DNA of 64,000 nucleotides from Tetraselmis striata (lineage: Eukaryota > Chlorophyta > Chlorodendrophyceae > Chlorodendrales > Chlorodendraceae). The position numbers and the translations under genes were made by a program. The notes under the pieces were generated by a model. The model was not told the origin of the DNA. It did no database searches and saw only the letters and a program-made list of their open reading frames with translations. The stretch covers positions 62,001 to 126,000 of the forward strand of contig VCJN01001220.1 of NCBI GenBank assembly GCA_006384855.1, read 5' to 3'. Shown here piece by piece: positions 11,210 through 22,684 of this stretch; the stretch's first letter is position 1, and every line of letters starts with the position of its first letter.

Positions 11210-11970
11210 AACTTTTAAGTCGGTGCCCCACACGGTACATCGAGCCGTTCGGTAACCGGGTATATATAATACAACAATGCACCATTGTTTCTTTCGGACT
11301 GCGGCCTGAGCGTTGAGGTGGCGCTCTGTGTACGCGCGCACGCACCTGCGGATGTTCGATTCTCGCAGTCGGCACATTCCCTCGTAGCGAGGCGGGCCCG
11401 CCGCCGTGTGCGAACCACCGGGCGCGGACTTAGCGGGCGCGGGCGCGGGTGCGACTAAGTACCGTACACAGTCTACAGCCATACTATGACCTTATGTACC
11501 GCACGCGTACACCGCTTTTTGCGCATTTTATTGCGTACCGGCCATTTCCATTTTTCCGGGGCGCTCTAGCGGGCGGGTATCGCTGATTTTTTAAACGCAT
11601 ACACGTCAAGCACGGCCATGGGCTCGCGACGCAAGATAGCTTCAACATCACCTAGCATGCGTTTACATTAGGGCAGCATAGAAATAGCCGAGATAACCTT
11701 AGATGTACACCGCGTACATGCGATGTAACGCAATTACATCAAGTAAGATGTACCATTTCAACAATGCTAGATGTAGAATGATGCGTAAAGGTCTACCATA
11801 CGCCATCGCATTCATTGTGCGACTACTAGAGGCGGGCGGTTAGCTCGAAGGAAAATGAGGACATATCCCTACAGGGCGGCAAATCAGTTCGGCTACTTGT
11901 GGCATGCGTCTTGCGCACGGAGTATGAAGACCCGTTCATTATTGTTGACGGGTCGCGTGTAGTGGCATGA
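11210..11970. repeat. dispersed repeat family R1, copy 2
   Basis: Same block order and orientation as 9565-10140, with extra sequence near the start. It ends with GACCCGTTCATTATTGTTGACG, matching GACCCACCCGTTCATTACTTTTGACG at the end of copy 1. Confidence 0.8.
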
Positions 11971-13480
11971 TGATTGCAACTTCGGGAGCATTAGCTAAAG
12001 GCCATTAGTTGAAGGTCTATTAGGTTTCGCAGGGTTTGGTTATTCTCTCACATTCATCCCCGCAGCAAAAGGATCATCTTTGCACGCTTTTGGTGTGGAA
12101 GGTTGCCAAGAAATTTCAAGAAATTATAAAAGCCAGGAAACGGTGATATCACAGATAAAATAAATATGTAGAAATAACAATGACTTTTATTATCGCATGG
12201 CATTATTACATTCTATTATAAACCAAGCAGACAGTACAATTATTGGCGGCGAATGCGTTAAATGCACTGTTTGTTAGGTATTAATATGATGAAGGTGTGA
12301 TATTTGATTTGTTCGGTAATATCATCAATAAGTCATTTTTGAATTCGTGGTTGTTTTGTTATCGTTCGATTGACGAGTTGACAGTTGTCAAGTTGTCGTT
12401 AAGTTTGGGTTGGTGTTGTCGTATTATTGTCTGCATTTGTCTAGTAATAATCAGAAAAATGAGAAATAAAGCCCAATCAGCCATGCATGCTGTGTATAGG
12501 GTATGACATCCGTCAGTAAGATATGATGTCGCTATTGGACAAATTAATTCCTTTGCTAGCGGTGAATCTTTCGGAACGATGAAAAGGGCAGCCAAGACAA
12601 GGATCCGCACCTAGGGTGGTGTTCGCTAGGGGATACAACCGGCTGAGCACAATCCAAATCACCACTACTAGCTAGGCGGGTGGCCCAATCAACATGCATT
12701 CCTAACAATTTGTTAATGCATGCGACGGAGCCGAGGTTTACAGACAATCAGAATTAGAGACAATAAAAAACAAGGAAAGACAGGAAAGATGCAAAACAAA
12801 CACATCCTAGCAATACGTTTAATGAGTTTTTTGGCTCTTATATTGTGCGGTTGGTTAAGGTCTGTTTTTTAATAGCTTTATGAGGTGCAGCATTGATTTG
12901 GTTTTCTGGATGAAGCGTACCATGGCAATGTTTGCCTGAGGAAAGCAGTCCTTGCCAGGATTCTACGTTGCCCATTGCCTCTTTGCTGCTTCAAGTTGCT
13001 GTTCGTCATTTTCATTTGCTTTGTCAACATGTTGCGTGCCATGGACATGTAGCCACATGCCAATGTGTGGCCAGTGGCGCGGCACCATGAGCGAATGAGC
13101 TTTGCCCCGCGGTTTCATTTACACATGTTGTCGGCTAGCAGGTTGCCGGTAAATTGGTTGTGACATTGAAGGTTCAAGATCATGCTAGTTAGGTCAGTGG
13201 CAGGTTGAGGTGGCGGGCGGTTGTCGGGTGCATTGCTATTGCGACAAGGTCTGCGACCATATGCGCAGGTAGGGTTCTTGACATAGCAGGTTGTTGTTGG
13301 TGACTTGCGCGCATGGCATATCAGGAAGTTCAAGTCTGTACTAGTGATATATCATATGATATTTGTCGAGTTTCTCAATGATATCTTGCAGGATGTCAAA
13401 GGTAAGATTGCTGCGACCTGGATTTGTGATTTGAAGCATCTCAGAAAACTTAAGACTCAGTTCTATCTATTTTGCAAAAA
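11971..13480. other. AT-rich noncoding island
   Basis: Clearly more AT-rich than the neighbouring DNA, with no frame resembling a protein family. It may be an old insertion or a differently evolving intergenic block. Confidence 0.5.
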
Positions 13481-15307
13481 CCACAGTAAGATCGGTTGCA
13501 GTTGCCGAAGGAGTGGACTCTCTGGTGCTATATTTCGTCAAAAGCACGGCGCCCGGCGACGCCAAGCAGTGGCCCACCGGGAGCGGAGGATCATGGGTGC
13601 GGCAGTCCCCGCGGAACAACCCCTACCTCGAGGTGGGCGCTAGTAGCCATTAGGATTCGTGCCCAGTTGGGTGCAGTAGGAGGCTGAGCGGGGTGGACAG
13701 TTGTGGCGGGTCTTTACTCTTCAGGTCCTGCGACGACCGGGGAGCCCTATGGGGAGCCTCTCAGATAATACTCATATTCCCGGTAGCATATGTTGGCACC
13801 GCGGTGGGTATGTAGCGGCCGGGGGGGGGGGGGGGGGGGACGCTAAAAATAATACATGTACGACCTCGGCCTTGCGTCGGCCTCTCTGATACCCGCCTAC
13901 TAGTGGAGGGGGTGTGTAAGACTCGGACGGGGGCAGCCTATACTGCACACCCAGCACGGATAATCATCCCTCATTTACCGCCGATCCGTACGACGTCGCG
14001 TACCGTATAATTTTATTCCAAGATTCAGCACCCCCCCCCTCCCCCAAATCCCCGACAAAGCCACACACCACCGTCTCTGTGGCGCCAAGCGGGTGCCACA
14101 GAGACACCCCAGACCTCGGTCTACTCTAGGGGTGGGATGATGTCGAGGGAGGGTACCGATTGTGGCGTATCGGGTCGGCGGGCGGGGGGGGGAGGGGGGG
14201 GGGGGGGGGGGGCTGCCCAGCCGCGATGACATAGCACTAGGACACGCTAGTAATAGCCACACCGATCCACCACGGCCTCGCAAAATCCCAGTATATCGAC
14301 ACCGCACCAAAACTATGTGTATGACCGCCCCATACCTGCTTTACCTCCCCTCCATGCTTGAGCGATGAGCGGTGGCCGAGTTTGGCTCGTCAATCGCGCG
14401 CGCGAGAGGTCAAGTCAAGGCTGGGTAACCGCTCTTTTTCGAGCGTAGCGACTAGCAATTCGTATCTGCAAGTTGCATCGCCGTCGCAACCTAAAACCTG
14501 CTCGTTCTGAGTGGCTGTACGAGAAGCCATCTCACAAGACTACAACTCGGTCGATGCAGACTTTGAGCTATGGTTTTCTAGCGCCGAGGGGGTACGCGTT
14601 CACATGGGTATGCCGAAAAGCGGGAATACATTTGCACTGCATGTAATTTGTAATTTGACTACATTTCATACAACTTTGTTCCATCGCAGTCTTTGGTGCT
14701 ACACAGGCTAGTTGTCTTACAATCCGACCACACGAACCCGCACTACTGGGTTTGTCGCCTGCCGGCATTGCACGTATCGTGTGGTGTTCTGAAAGCCAAG
14801 TCCCTAATATAATGGGCATAACCCGCCTCCTTCATATTTTCCTTTTGATGTCAGTAAACCCCCTCCCCGATCCTACCCGTACACTATTCCTCTCTGGCGG
14901 ACGTTCCTCCGGCTTTGAAGAGCTTCATGATACTAATCCGCCAGTCTCACGCCTATTGATAACCGCCACTGCTACCCCGGCGGGTGCAACTAGGACGCCC
15001 CGACGGGCGCCCATTTCCCTTCCGTCCCTTCCCCACCAGCAGAGTTGCGACGCTCCGGCTGAGGCAGCTTAGGCAGTGCCGCGGATGCCGGGCTCGGGGG
15101 CGGTCGGGGTCGCTGCGAGGCTGGCATACCCATTGCGCCATTGGACTCCGCCGGGGAGAGGCGGGGGCTGTTGTGAGTCGCGTCGTGTGACGAGTCGCTG
15201 GCGATATGGGGTGCCGCCGCATGCGCCCCCCTCCCCCCCGCCGCCCCTCGAATATGACTGCCAGTTGCTTCACCATTGTGCTTGCCCCTGCGCCGTCGAA
15301 ATCAGCA

Positions 15308-15341
<34 letters not shown>

Positions 15342-15387
15342 CAACGCGCGCGCCCCCCGCTCCGAGTGGGTGAGCAGGGTAATGGTC
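13481..15387. other. intergenic with homopolymer runs, no gene recognised
   Basis: Contains G runs at about 13820-13838 and 14190-14211, and a 29-base C run at about 15310-15339. A frame at about 13500-13640 (+, GVDSLVLYFVKSTAPGDAK) has a protein-like composition and could be an isolated exon, but nothing joins it to a gene. Confidence 0.5.
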
Positions 15388-16020
15388 TCAACCTGCAGGC
15401 CGGACTCTTGGCGGTGCACGACTGCCCTTAGTTCCATTAGGAGGTAGCGCTTCTCGGCGCAGGTGGTCTTCCGATGACTCGCGCTCGCGGGTGTCCGTCC
15501 TCAAAGGACCCCCCACTAGAGAGTCTGCGCAGCTTGTTGGGCGGCCGCGTTGGACCGCCGGGCTGCGCGAGCGGCTGCCGGAGGGTTCAAAGTCGCCAGG
15601 CGAGCGAATCGGGGCGGATAGAGCCCTCGCCGCGGGCGAAATGAAGGGTTGGGGGGGCAGGGTGCCGCGTCTCGCGGTGTCTATCGCCGTCGCCGTCTCG
15701 GTCAGCCATGTCGTCGCATTATCTCGTGTAGCCCCCGCGGCCGGGAGGACGGTCGCCAGGAGCGTTGCGTCGAGGCCCATGGGAGGCTCGTCCATGGTGT
15801 CGTCATTCGGCTTATCGCCCGGGGCGGCGACCCGGTGTGGTTGGTTCGCGTCGCGTTGGCGTCGATCGTGCAGGCGACGAAGTTGGGCAACCGCTTGGGA
15901 CGCGAAGTCCGCGCGCGAGTCATTGTGGGTGGTTTTTAGCCCCAGCCAGCCACATCCGTGGGCGTCCAAGGTAACCATAGTGAACAATATCCCTGCTCCG
16001 CGCCGGCGACCGGGACACAC
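15388..16020 (-). CDS. hypothetical 210-aa frame next to a LINE-like remnant
   Basis: Uninterrupted minus-strand frame, hydrophilic, with an alpha-helical-looking first half (ASQAVAQLRRLHDRRQRDAN) and a Ser/Arg/Pro-rich second half. It lies downstream, in the same orientation, of the reverse-transcriptase-like fragment at 17264-17548 and may belong to the same decayed element. No domain is recognised. Confidence 0.3.
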   Translation of the reverse strand: MCPGRRRGAGILFTMVTLDAHGCGWLGLKTTHNDSRADFASQAVAQLRRLHDRRQRDANQPHRVAAPGDKPNDDTMDEPPMGLDATLLATVLPAAGATRDNATTWLTETATAIDTARRGTLPPQPFISPAARALSAPIRSPGDFEPSGSRSRSPAVQRGRPTSCADSLVGGPLRTDTRERESSEDHLRREALPPNGTKGSRAPPRVRPAG

Positions 16021-16203
16021 AACAAGTTAGGGCGACGTTTACGAGTACTCGCGCGCCCGACCGAGTTGGCACGCATACGATGAGGTACTGGCGCGTGCAA
16101 GCCAGCGCGATTTCCCCCGGCTCGATTGCCGGCACATCTAGTACGCGCATACAGTCCGCTCTGACCCATGTTGGACCAACGCCGCGCGTGCGCACACTAT
16201 AGC

Positions 16204-16258
16204 ACCTCGTCACATAGGGCACCTCGTCGTCGTCATAGGGCACCTCGTCGTCGTCATC
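16204..16258. repeat. 24-bp tandem repeat
   Basis: Units of ATAGGGCACCTCGTCGTCGTC occur about 2.5 times. On the minus strand they lie inside an open frame (15920-16285) and read as DDDEVPY repeats, so the array could be an acidic repeat in a decayed protein. Confidence 0.75.
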
Positions 16259-17263
16259 TATTTCATATGTTTTGCACCGCGACAAATGTATTCCGAATGT
16301 GCTCGTGGGTTTGCACAGCTAAAATGACGGCGGTAGGCGACTCGAAGGCCACCACGAATCTGCACGTGTCCCGGATCATAGCGGTATCCGCTTCCACCAC
16401 GATAGTTGTCTCGTCTTCTGCCCCTGAGGGTCGGAGGTCGAAGGAGTGGTTAACGACGTCGGGGTCTAGGCCCTCGTCGGCCATGAGCTGCCGGACAGCT
16501 GCGATGATGCGCGTGCGTTTGCATGGTGTGGCCGCGGTTGAAACGATAGTCGAGAGCCTCTAACACTACCTACCTGAGCCAGCTCCTCCTCCGACGGGGT
16601 AATGAGCCCACAATAGAGTCATTCGAGCGGGAGGCGACATTCTATGACATACCGGGAAAAAGTCTCTGCCAGCACGCTCATCGGTAGTGTTGTGGCCGCG
16701 GGCCTCCGCGCTGCGCCGCTTGCCACTGACTCGTAGTCGCCACTCCCGGAGGCGAGCTAACTCGCTCCACTCGGGCGGATCTGGTGCGCTGCTGGGTCTT
16801 CCAGATGTGCTTGACCTCCAACAACTTCAGCAGGGCCGTCGGAGGTAAGCGGACCTCAGAGTCTGCGGCACGATTATTGACGCCGTCGGCCCTCGTAGTC
16901 CCACGCTCGGCTCGCCGCGTCGCGCAGTGTCTCCTCAGGCATATGTGGCGCGATGCCCTCTAGGTTTGCCACCTCGTCGGGCTCCATGAGGACGCACGCA
17001 AGGTGTTGCGTTATCTCGTCCCCGTGAGGCCCGACAGCTACGGGTTTCCGAGCCACACGACATGGGGCAGGTGTTCGATATTGTCCATTGGTTCTTCCGA
17101 GCCGACGCGGGGTTGTATCGGGATACGGTTTTCGTCGACGAGCAGCTCCGTCTCCTCGTCTGCCCGTCGCAAGAGCACCCGGCGGGCGTCCGCGTGCGGT
17201 AGCTGTAGCTTTACCGTACCGGTAGTGGTCGTGCGACGGCGGGTCTGTCTGTACCTTGGCTTC

Positions 17264-17548
17264 CTAAGCGCTAGGGTCGGTAACAATTTGGAGCATATGC
17301 GGAGCTGGCCGGCCGCCGTAGTCCCAACATGTGGTGATCTCTGCAGCCAGCCGCCGCTCCGTCTCAGCGCGGCCGGCTGCGTCGATCAGTGGCCGACAGA
17401 ATTCAATACGTTTTAACGCCCTCAGACGTATATGAGGGTCAAGCTTTTCGGCTATGAGACGGACACCGTGGATGGGCACGGAGTCTCCTGCGGAGATGCC
17501 GACGCCGAGCTGAGACGGCGCAAGCACCGACACATACGCCGCCTTCAT
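17264..17548 (-). mobile_element. LINE-like reverse transcriptase fragment
   Basis: The 94-residue minus-strand frame contains LAPSQLGVGI, then HGVRLIAEKLD, then a WDYGGRPAPHML stretch. These match in order and spacing the QLGVGxxxGxExxVHxxR region and the (W)xYGxPxPLL region of RT domains found in algal and oomycete non-LTR elements. The usual catalytic block in between is not recognisable. Frames downstream on the same strand (17286-17038, 17056-16874, 16484-16263) change phase repeatedly, as expected of a dead copy. The similarity is from memory of the family, so the call is tentative. Confidence 0.35.
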
Positions 17549-19160
17549 ACGTACCGCTTGTAAGGATTTGTCGCTACTGGTGTGAGTTTACGAAGTGCGA
17601 GTAACAAATCGACATCTACTTAAAGCAGTTTTGTAGTTTTTTGCAGCAATCGATCCCATGGCCGGCCAATCCGATCCGGACTGACAACAGGGAACATTGC
17701 AACCCTTGCATGGTCGATCGGTTGCCTTCAAATTCAATTGCGTCGATCGGGTGGCCGGTCCGCGCCGCGTCATTAGGGATCAGCCAAGCACACGCTAGCG
17801 CACTCTTGGTAGCCTATGGGCTCGCCCGTCACTGTCAGCTGTTCCGGGCGAGCCAGTGGACGTGGGTAGCGCGGCGGCGGCCGCGGAGTTGTAGCACCCG
17901 GGAAGTTTGGGCGAGGTAGTGGTTTGCTGAGGTGTTGAATATCGCATTGTCATTCTTCTACCGGCCCTGTCGTACATGCCTCGCGGACATTCGTCGTGGA
18001 CACGTTGGCCCACGATAAGACCGGCGCGACCGGCGATGCAGCGTTCTACATGTCTTTGTCGATTGCGGCTGGGGCGATGGGGATGTCGGCAAGGTGCGAC
18101 GGCGCGAAAACGGCGGCTGAGTCGGTGTGGGGTGGGTGGGCCATGATGGCGGCGGGTACCCCGCATGGATCGCACTCCGCCGACTTTGTCAACGGGTTTT
18201 CCAAAAAGGGGAATTAAGCAGTGCTCTCTTACCGTAACATGCAGCGGGGAAGTTTGAAGTGCGCTGCATGTAGTCGCGTCCACCGGCAGCCGAACATAAA
18301 ACAGACGGCCAAGAAGTAGCCACCATACCTAGCTAGGGTATTCGGTACCCATATGTAGGCTCTCCTAGGCTGCCACGGGCCCAGGACCGAGCAAAGCCAA
18401 AGTTATGGTCGGGTGAGTTGGGGGCAATGTGTAATGTGGGTCGCGCCCGGTACCCGATTCCGTTTGGATGTACATTCGGTACATGAGCTCTTAGCGCTGC
18501 AAGTTAAAGGCTCCACATGCCCCTAGGATCCAGGATTACAATGTACCGTCGAGACTTTCGACATTGCTGCCCCCTCGACTCAGCGAAATGGCCAGTTCCA
18601 TGGCGCTGTCGCCGAGAAGGTGGTGGGGCAGGCGTACAGCAAAGCGCGGGGAGAGCGGGGCTCTCGTGATCTATCGCACCCACGTAAACGATTTTTTGAC
18701 TGGCGGAACAAACGTATATCTCCGGAGTCCCGTATAATTCATAATACTTAGCTACATAGCTTGTCCGGTATGGCATAATTTATTCGCTATTTGACGATAA
18801 CGTACCATCCTGGAGGTGCCGTGTATTCGCGAGGGCTATTCGAAATGAAATCATGTTTTCGTACTTTATTTGGTGCGACGCGCCCAGTAATCCTTACGGG
18901 GTCAGTCACTCGTACTCGGCACGGCCTTGCTTGCACGTTGGCGGCTGTATACTCTAGCGAAGCGTCGATTTTTCGGCGGTGAGCTTTATTGCCGTACGGG
19001 TACCCGTATAGTGCAGCGAATCGGGCCTATAGGTGCATGACCAAAGCGCTTATTGTCTACTGGAATGTACTACTAAGTACTATAATCCACCCACCCACCC
19101 ACCCGCCCACCCGCCCGCCCACGGTCCTTAATTAGACAGCCGTCCGATTACGATCTCACG
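17549..19160. other. intergenic, no gene recognised
   Basis: Short overlapping frames on both strands only. A CCCACCCACCCGCCC-type microsatellite lies at about 19087-19123 at the edge. Confidence 0.5.
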
Positions 19161-19178
19161 GTTGGGAGGCTATGAGTA

Positions 19179-19397
19179 CTGGTACTCGCTACTCGCTGCT
19201 GGTAATGGAAAGAAAAACTCTGGTACTTCAGAGCGCTGGCAATGCGAACGCTCGCTGCTGGTATTGGTACTCGCTACTCGCTGTTGGTACTGCTGGTACT
19301 CGCTACTCGCTGCTGGTAATGGACAAAAAACTCGGGTACTTCAAAGCGCTGGCAATTAAAACGCTCGCTGCTGGTACTTCAAAGCGCTGGCAATGCA
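19179..19397. repeat. tandem repeat of GGTACTCGCTACTCGCTGCTG units
   Basis: Units start at about 19181, 19266 and 19293, each with GGTACTCGCTACTCGCTG(C/T)TGGTA followed by AAAAACTC and TACTTCA(A/G)AGCGCTGGCAAT. The copies vary in length and drift. Confidence 0.8.
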
Positions 19398-19959
19398 AGT
19401 CATGGAACTGTAGGCCAGTGATATAGAACCCGTTCTTTAAAAACTTTCTGAAAAATCGACGCATCGCTGATTCAACTGTCAAGTTACTTCATAAATCCAA
19501 CAGTGCACGGAGCCTATGAAGCCGCCCTCTTGCGGTGACCTTGGCCGGGAGCGTGGACGGATGGCTGCCGTGCGTCAGGTCACCTGGCAATTGTGAGCTG
19601 CACAAGATCGAGTGATGAGCATACGGCCAACAGCGCAAGGGATGTTTTCCCCGCCTTAACCTCCGACCCTCGAGGCGTCCGAGGACATCGCTATCAGCAT
19701 ATCAATCAGGCGAGGGCCGATCTCGGCAGCGAGACGGCTAGGCGGCCTAGCCTCTACGCCGCCGCCGGTGGAACGCACCGCTGGAGCACGTTGCGATATC
19801 CGGGGGCATAGAAACGGTGGGAACACGCATATACGGGCGAACGCGTGGTCGCGTAGGTGTTTGTACAGATGCGCATCGTGCACATCCGGTGCGGGGGCAT
19901 GTTGTACAGGCTGGCGCCATGTACGCATGTCATCACCCCCGTATGAAACACCAAGAGCG

Positions 19960-20110
19960 TATGTGCCCATTGATGATAATCAGTACCACTGTACTCCAAC
20001 ATAGCCACGTGGCGAACAGAGGCCTCGCCCTACGCGCTTCAATTAGCGGACCCTATGCGGGTTGGCCAGGGGCGGGTCTTCCTTGTTCCTAGGTTAAGAC
20101 ACCTTGTCGA
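19960..20110. repeat. dispersed repeat family R2, copy 1
   Basis: Shares ACTGTACTCCAACATAGC, GAGGCC(T/C)(C/G)(G/C)CCT and the block CGGACCCTATGCGGGTTGG with a diverged copy at 23090-23275, in the same orientation. Confidence 0.65.
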
Positions 20111-21250
20111 GACATAAACTTGATTCAATTGTAACAACTCAAATTTCAGTTTCCAATGCACAAAAACCAGCAACGATAGAAAGAAATCGGATATGGATAA
20201 CTTTTGACTTTAATTGTGTTCATACATAGCAAAATGGTCCGAGGGACCATTTGGTAAGTATTCCCAATACATGTTTTCTCTCTCACCAGCCCAGTGATCA
20301 AATGCTATAAGACATATCTTCAAAATCATTGAAACGTTTGTCTGGATAAACGTTTCTTGTACCTAGACAAAATAATTTAAATTGTTGATTGCCACGAGTA
20401 TTTGATAATTGATATATGTTTCAGCAACTTGGTTGCATTCATATCTCTGTAACTATAATAGTAGCTTCGACATATCCAAGGAATGCATGATATCGGTGGT
20501 ATGTAAAGGTTTTGATATTTCGTCAGCATGTAGCTTTTTTTGCGTGTCATGAAAGGTAAATCGATGTTATGGACAGGCAAGAGCTCACGGATGGTTGGTG
20601 AGAATATTTTCCCCGTTCAGTAATACGCATCCTTTTGTTCGCACGTGAAGGTTGTCATGTGTGCTCTATGCAACGGCAGAGTGGCCGTGATGAAGATTCG
20701 CCGAAGTTTTTATAGGTGTCAGATCGGCACGATGGTTCCCGATTTCATTTTTAATTATGTCGACGGTATCTGAAGGGTTAGTGGGATACCAAAAAAGAGA
20801 GGATATGCCCATTTGACGTGGTTTTTGCCATATCTCGAGAGCGTTCGTCAAGTCGTCGACGACAAACGGCGAGTGGTATTGAGTGCCGATCGTCGAGGGC
20901 GAATTGCCAAGAAGGGTCGAGAATGGTATGATTGGTCATTCGCATGACCATCAGAAGCATCGGTACTTGGGTAGCTATATAGGGTGCAGACAACAGTAAC
21001 TCGAAATTTGCCGATTGTATAGCAACAATTACGACCGCGATAGTTGAGTGGAACATGTTTAGGTCGATGATTGAAGACCCTTTCAATATTATTCGCTGCA
21101 ACATGCTGCAAGACTTGTGATAGAACGGGAGCATTTCGGTGCCATCACAGAGAACGCACATGCCTTCCGGAGCTTTATCGTACCGCTCGGGGTGCTGAAG
21201 TTTGGGGTCCACCCTAAAACCTTCTGGTTATCTAACGGGAACCGAGGTGG
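20111..21250. other. AT-rich block with decayed coding traces
   Basis: Base composition drops in GC relative to both flanks. On the minus strand, frames at 21212-20778 begin with a plausible zinc-site pattern (MCVLCDGTEMLPFYHKSC), and 20851-20666 gives LEIWQKPRQMGISSLFWYP. The pieces lie in different frames over about 550 bases and probably come from one dead gene or mobile element. I do not recognise the family. Confidence 0.35.
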
Positions 21251-21287
21251 GTTGCGAGGATGGGGAGTTGATTCGGGGTCGCTACCA

Positions 21288-22358
21288 CTACCAGCCTGGT
21301 ATTGCTAAGTCCATGTTCACACTGTTCCTACCCGACATTTCTGCTACCATGCCACCAAGGACATGTGCTGTGCCATCAAAGCTGTTGTATGCGGCAGGAT
21401 TGAGCTGCAAGCGGAATTGGAAGTCCACAGCGGACCGCCTGCGCGCTTATTCTGTGCGTTATACAGCTGGAAGCGGTCTCGGGACTCCGGGATTTTAACC
21501 GGCTGCATGGTTGGGATGTCTACATGTGGCACAACGCCAGCAGCTGGTGGTTTGTCTTGGGGCTTCTCTAGCCGCTTTGTGTCGCTTGGCTGCGTCGGCT
21601 GGGACACTGATACATGAGATGTGGGTGGGGGTACATGCGCCGCCGGCTGAGCAGCATGGGCTTCCGTCAACCACTGAACTGTGGGAGGGGGTGGAGGCGG
21701 GGCTTGCGGGGGGGGGGGGGGGGGGGGGGGGGGCTTGGTGCAGGCGGATTCGGCAGGGCGCGCGGCGGCGAGCTTCGTGAAGGCGCGGTAAACGTACAAC
21801 CTCCCGGGAATAACACGCGCGTACACACTTCGCAGTCCGGCTCGAAGAAATCGCGCGGCTGGTGGCAGCCGCTGACAGCGCCCTCCCTCGTGTATGAGCA
21901 GTCGAGGTTGGTGCAGTAGAAGAGAGAGTTACTCCAGAAGCCCTTCTTTGCTGCGCATCAGACCCCGCGGCGCGGGTTGTCGCGGCATGTGGAGACACAC
22001 ATATGGTCGTCGGTCGTATATGTAGATGTAGTCGTAGCGCCCCTCGGCGATGATTAGGTTGAAGTGCGACGGTGGCCGAGGCGCACAGTTATGTAACTGG
22101 CAGGTCTCGGGGCAGGAAGACTCCTTGCTTGTGCGCAGTCCCGCAGTAGCGCTTGCCCTTCCCGTTGCACAAGTGAGGTGTGCCATCGCGGCGCAGTGCA
22201 AGCTCATACTCCGCCTGGTAGTTCGACTCCATCATCGTCGCCGTCGCCTGCGCCATGACGCGCCGCACCGGAAGCATCCCGCCTACCGCCAGCAATGCTG
22301 CGAATGCCGCCACATGAGCAAGCAACGCCCGAGGACAAGGCTCGCGGATACCCGCCAT
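21288..22358 (-). pseudogene. remnant of a cysteine-rich secreted protein with a poly-Pro linker
   Basis: Minus-strand protein-like stretches follow one another in order but not in one frame. First comes a signal-peptide-like start at 22358 (LLAHVAAFAALLAVGGM), then GTPHLCNGKGKRYCGTAHK. Next come FNLIIAEGRYDYIYIYDRRP and a cysteine-rich part (SLFYCTNLDCSY, DFFEPDCEVCTRV). After these lies a proline run encoded by a C tract at about 21711-21732, and finally IPESRDRFQLYNAQNKRAGG and DGTAHVLGGMVAEMSG ending at a TAG at 21288-21290. A two-domain extracellular protein with a Pro-rich rod would fit algal wall proteins in layout, but I cannot match either domain to a family. The frame changes mean a pseudogene, unrecognised introns, or sequence errors (the homopolymer is an obvious risk). 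Confidence 0.4.
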
Positions 22359-22369
22359 GGGGGCGCCCC

Positions 22370-22651
22370 TTGCTCGTGCATGCTCACAATTGGCCTCTAT
22401 GAGTAGTACGCCCCCCCTGTAATTACGAGGGGTCGTGTAATACCGTTATTACACACGTAATTACACCGATCTGTGGCCCAGGCACCGCAGGGCATAGGGC
22501 TTCCAGCTGGGGTGTAGCTTACCCTCCGATACAGCGCTTAAGTACAGCTAGCCGCGCCCCCGACACGGCCCTGGCGCCCCCGCTCTTCATTACGGGCGTA
22601 CTTACCGCTGCCCGCCCGTGTAATTCCGTAATTACACACGTAGTTACAAAA

Positions 22652-22684
<33 letters not shown>

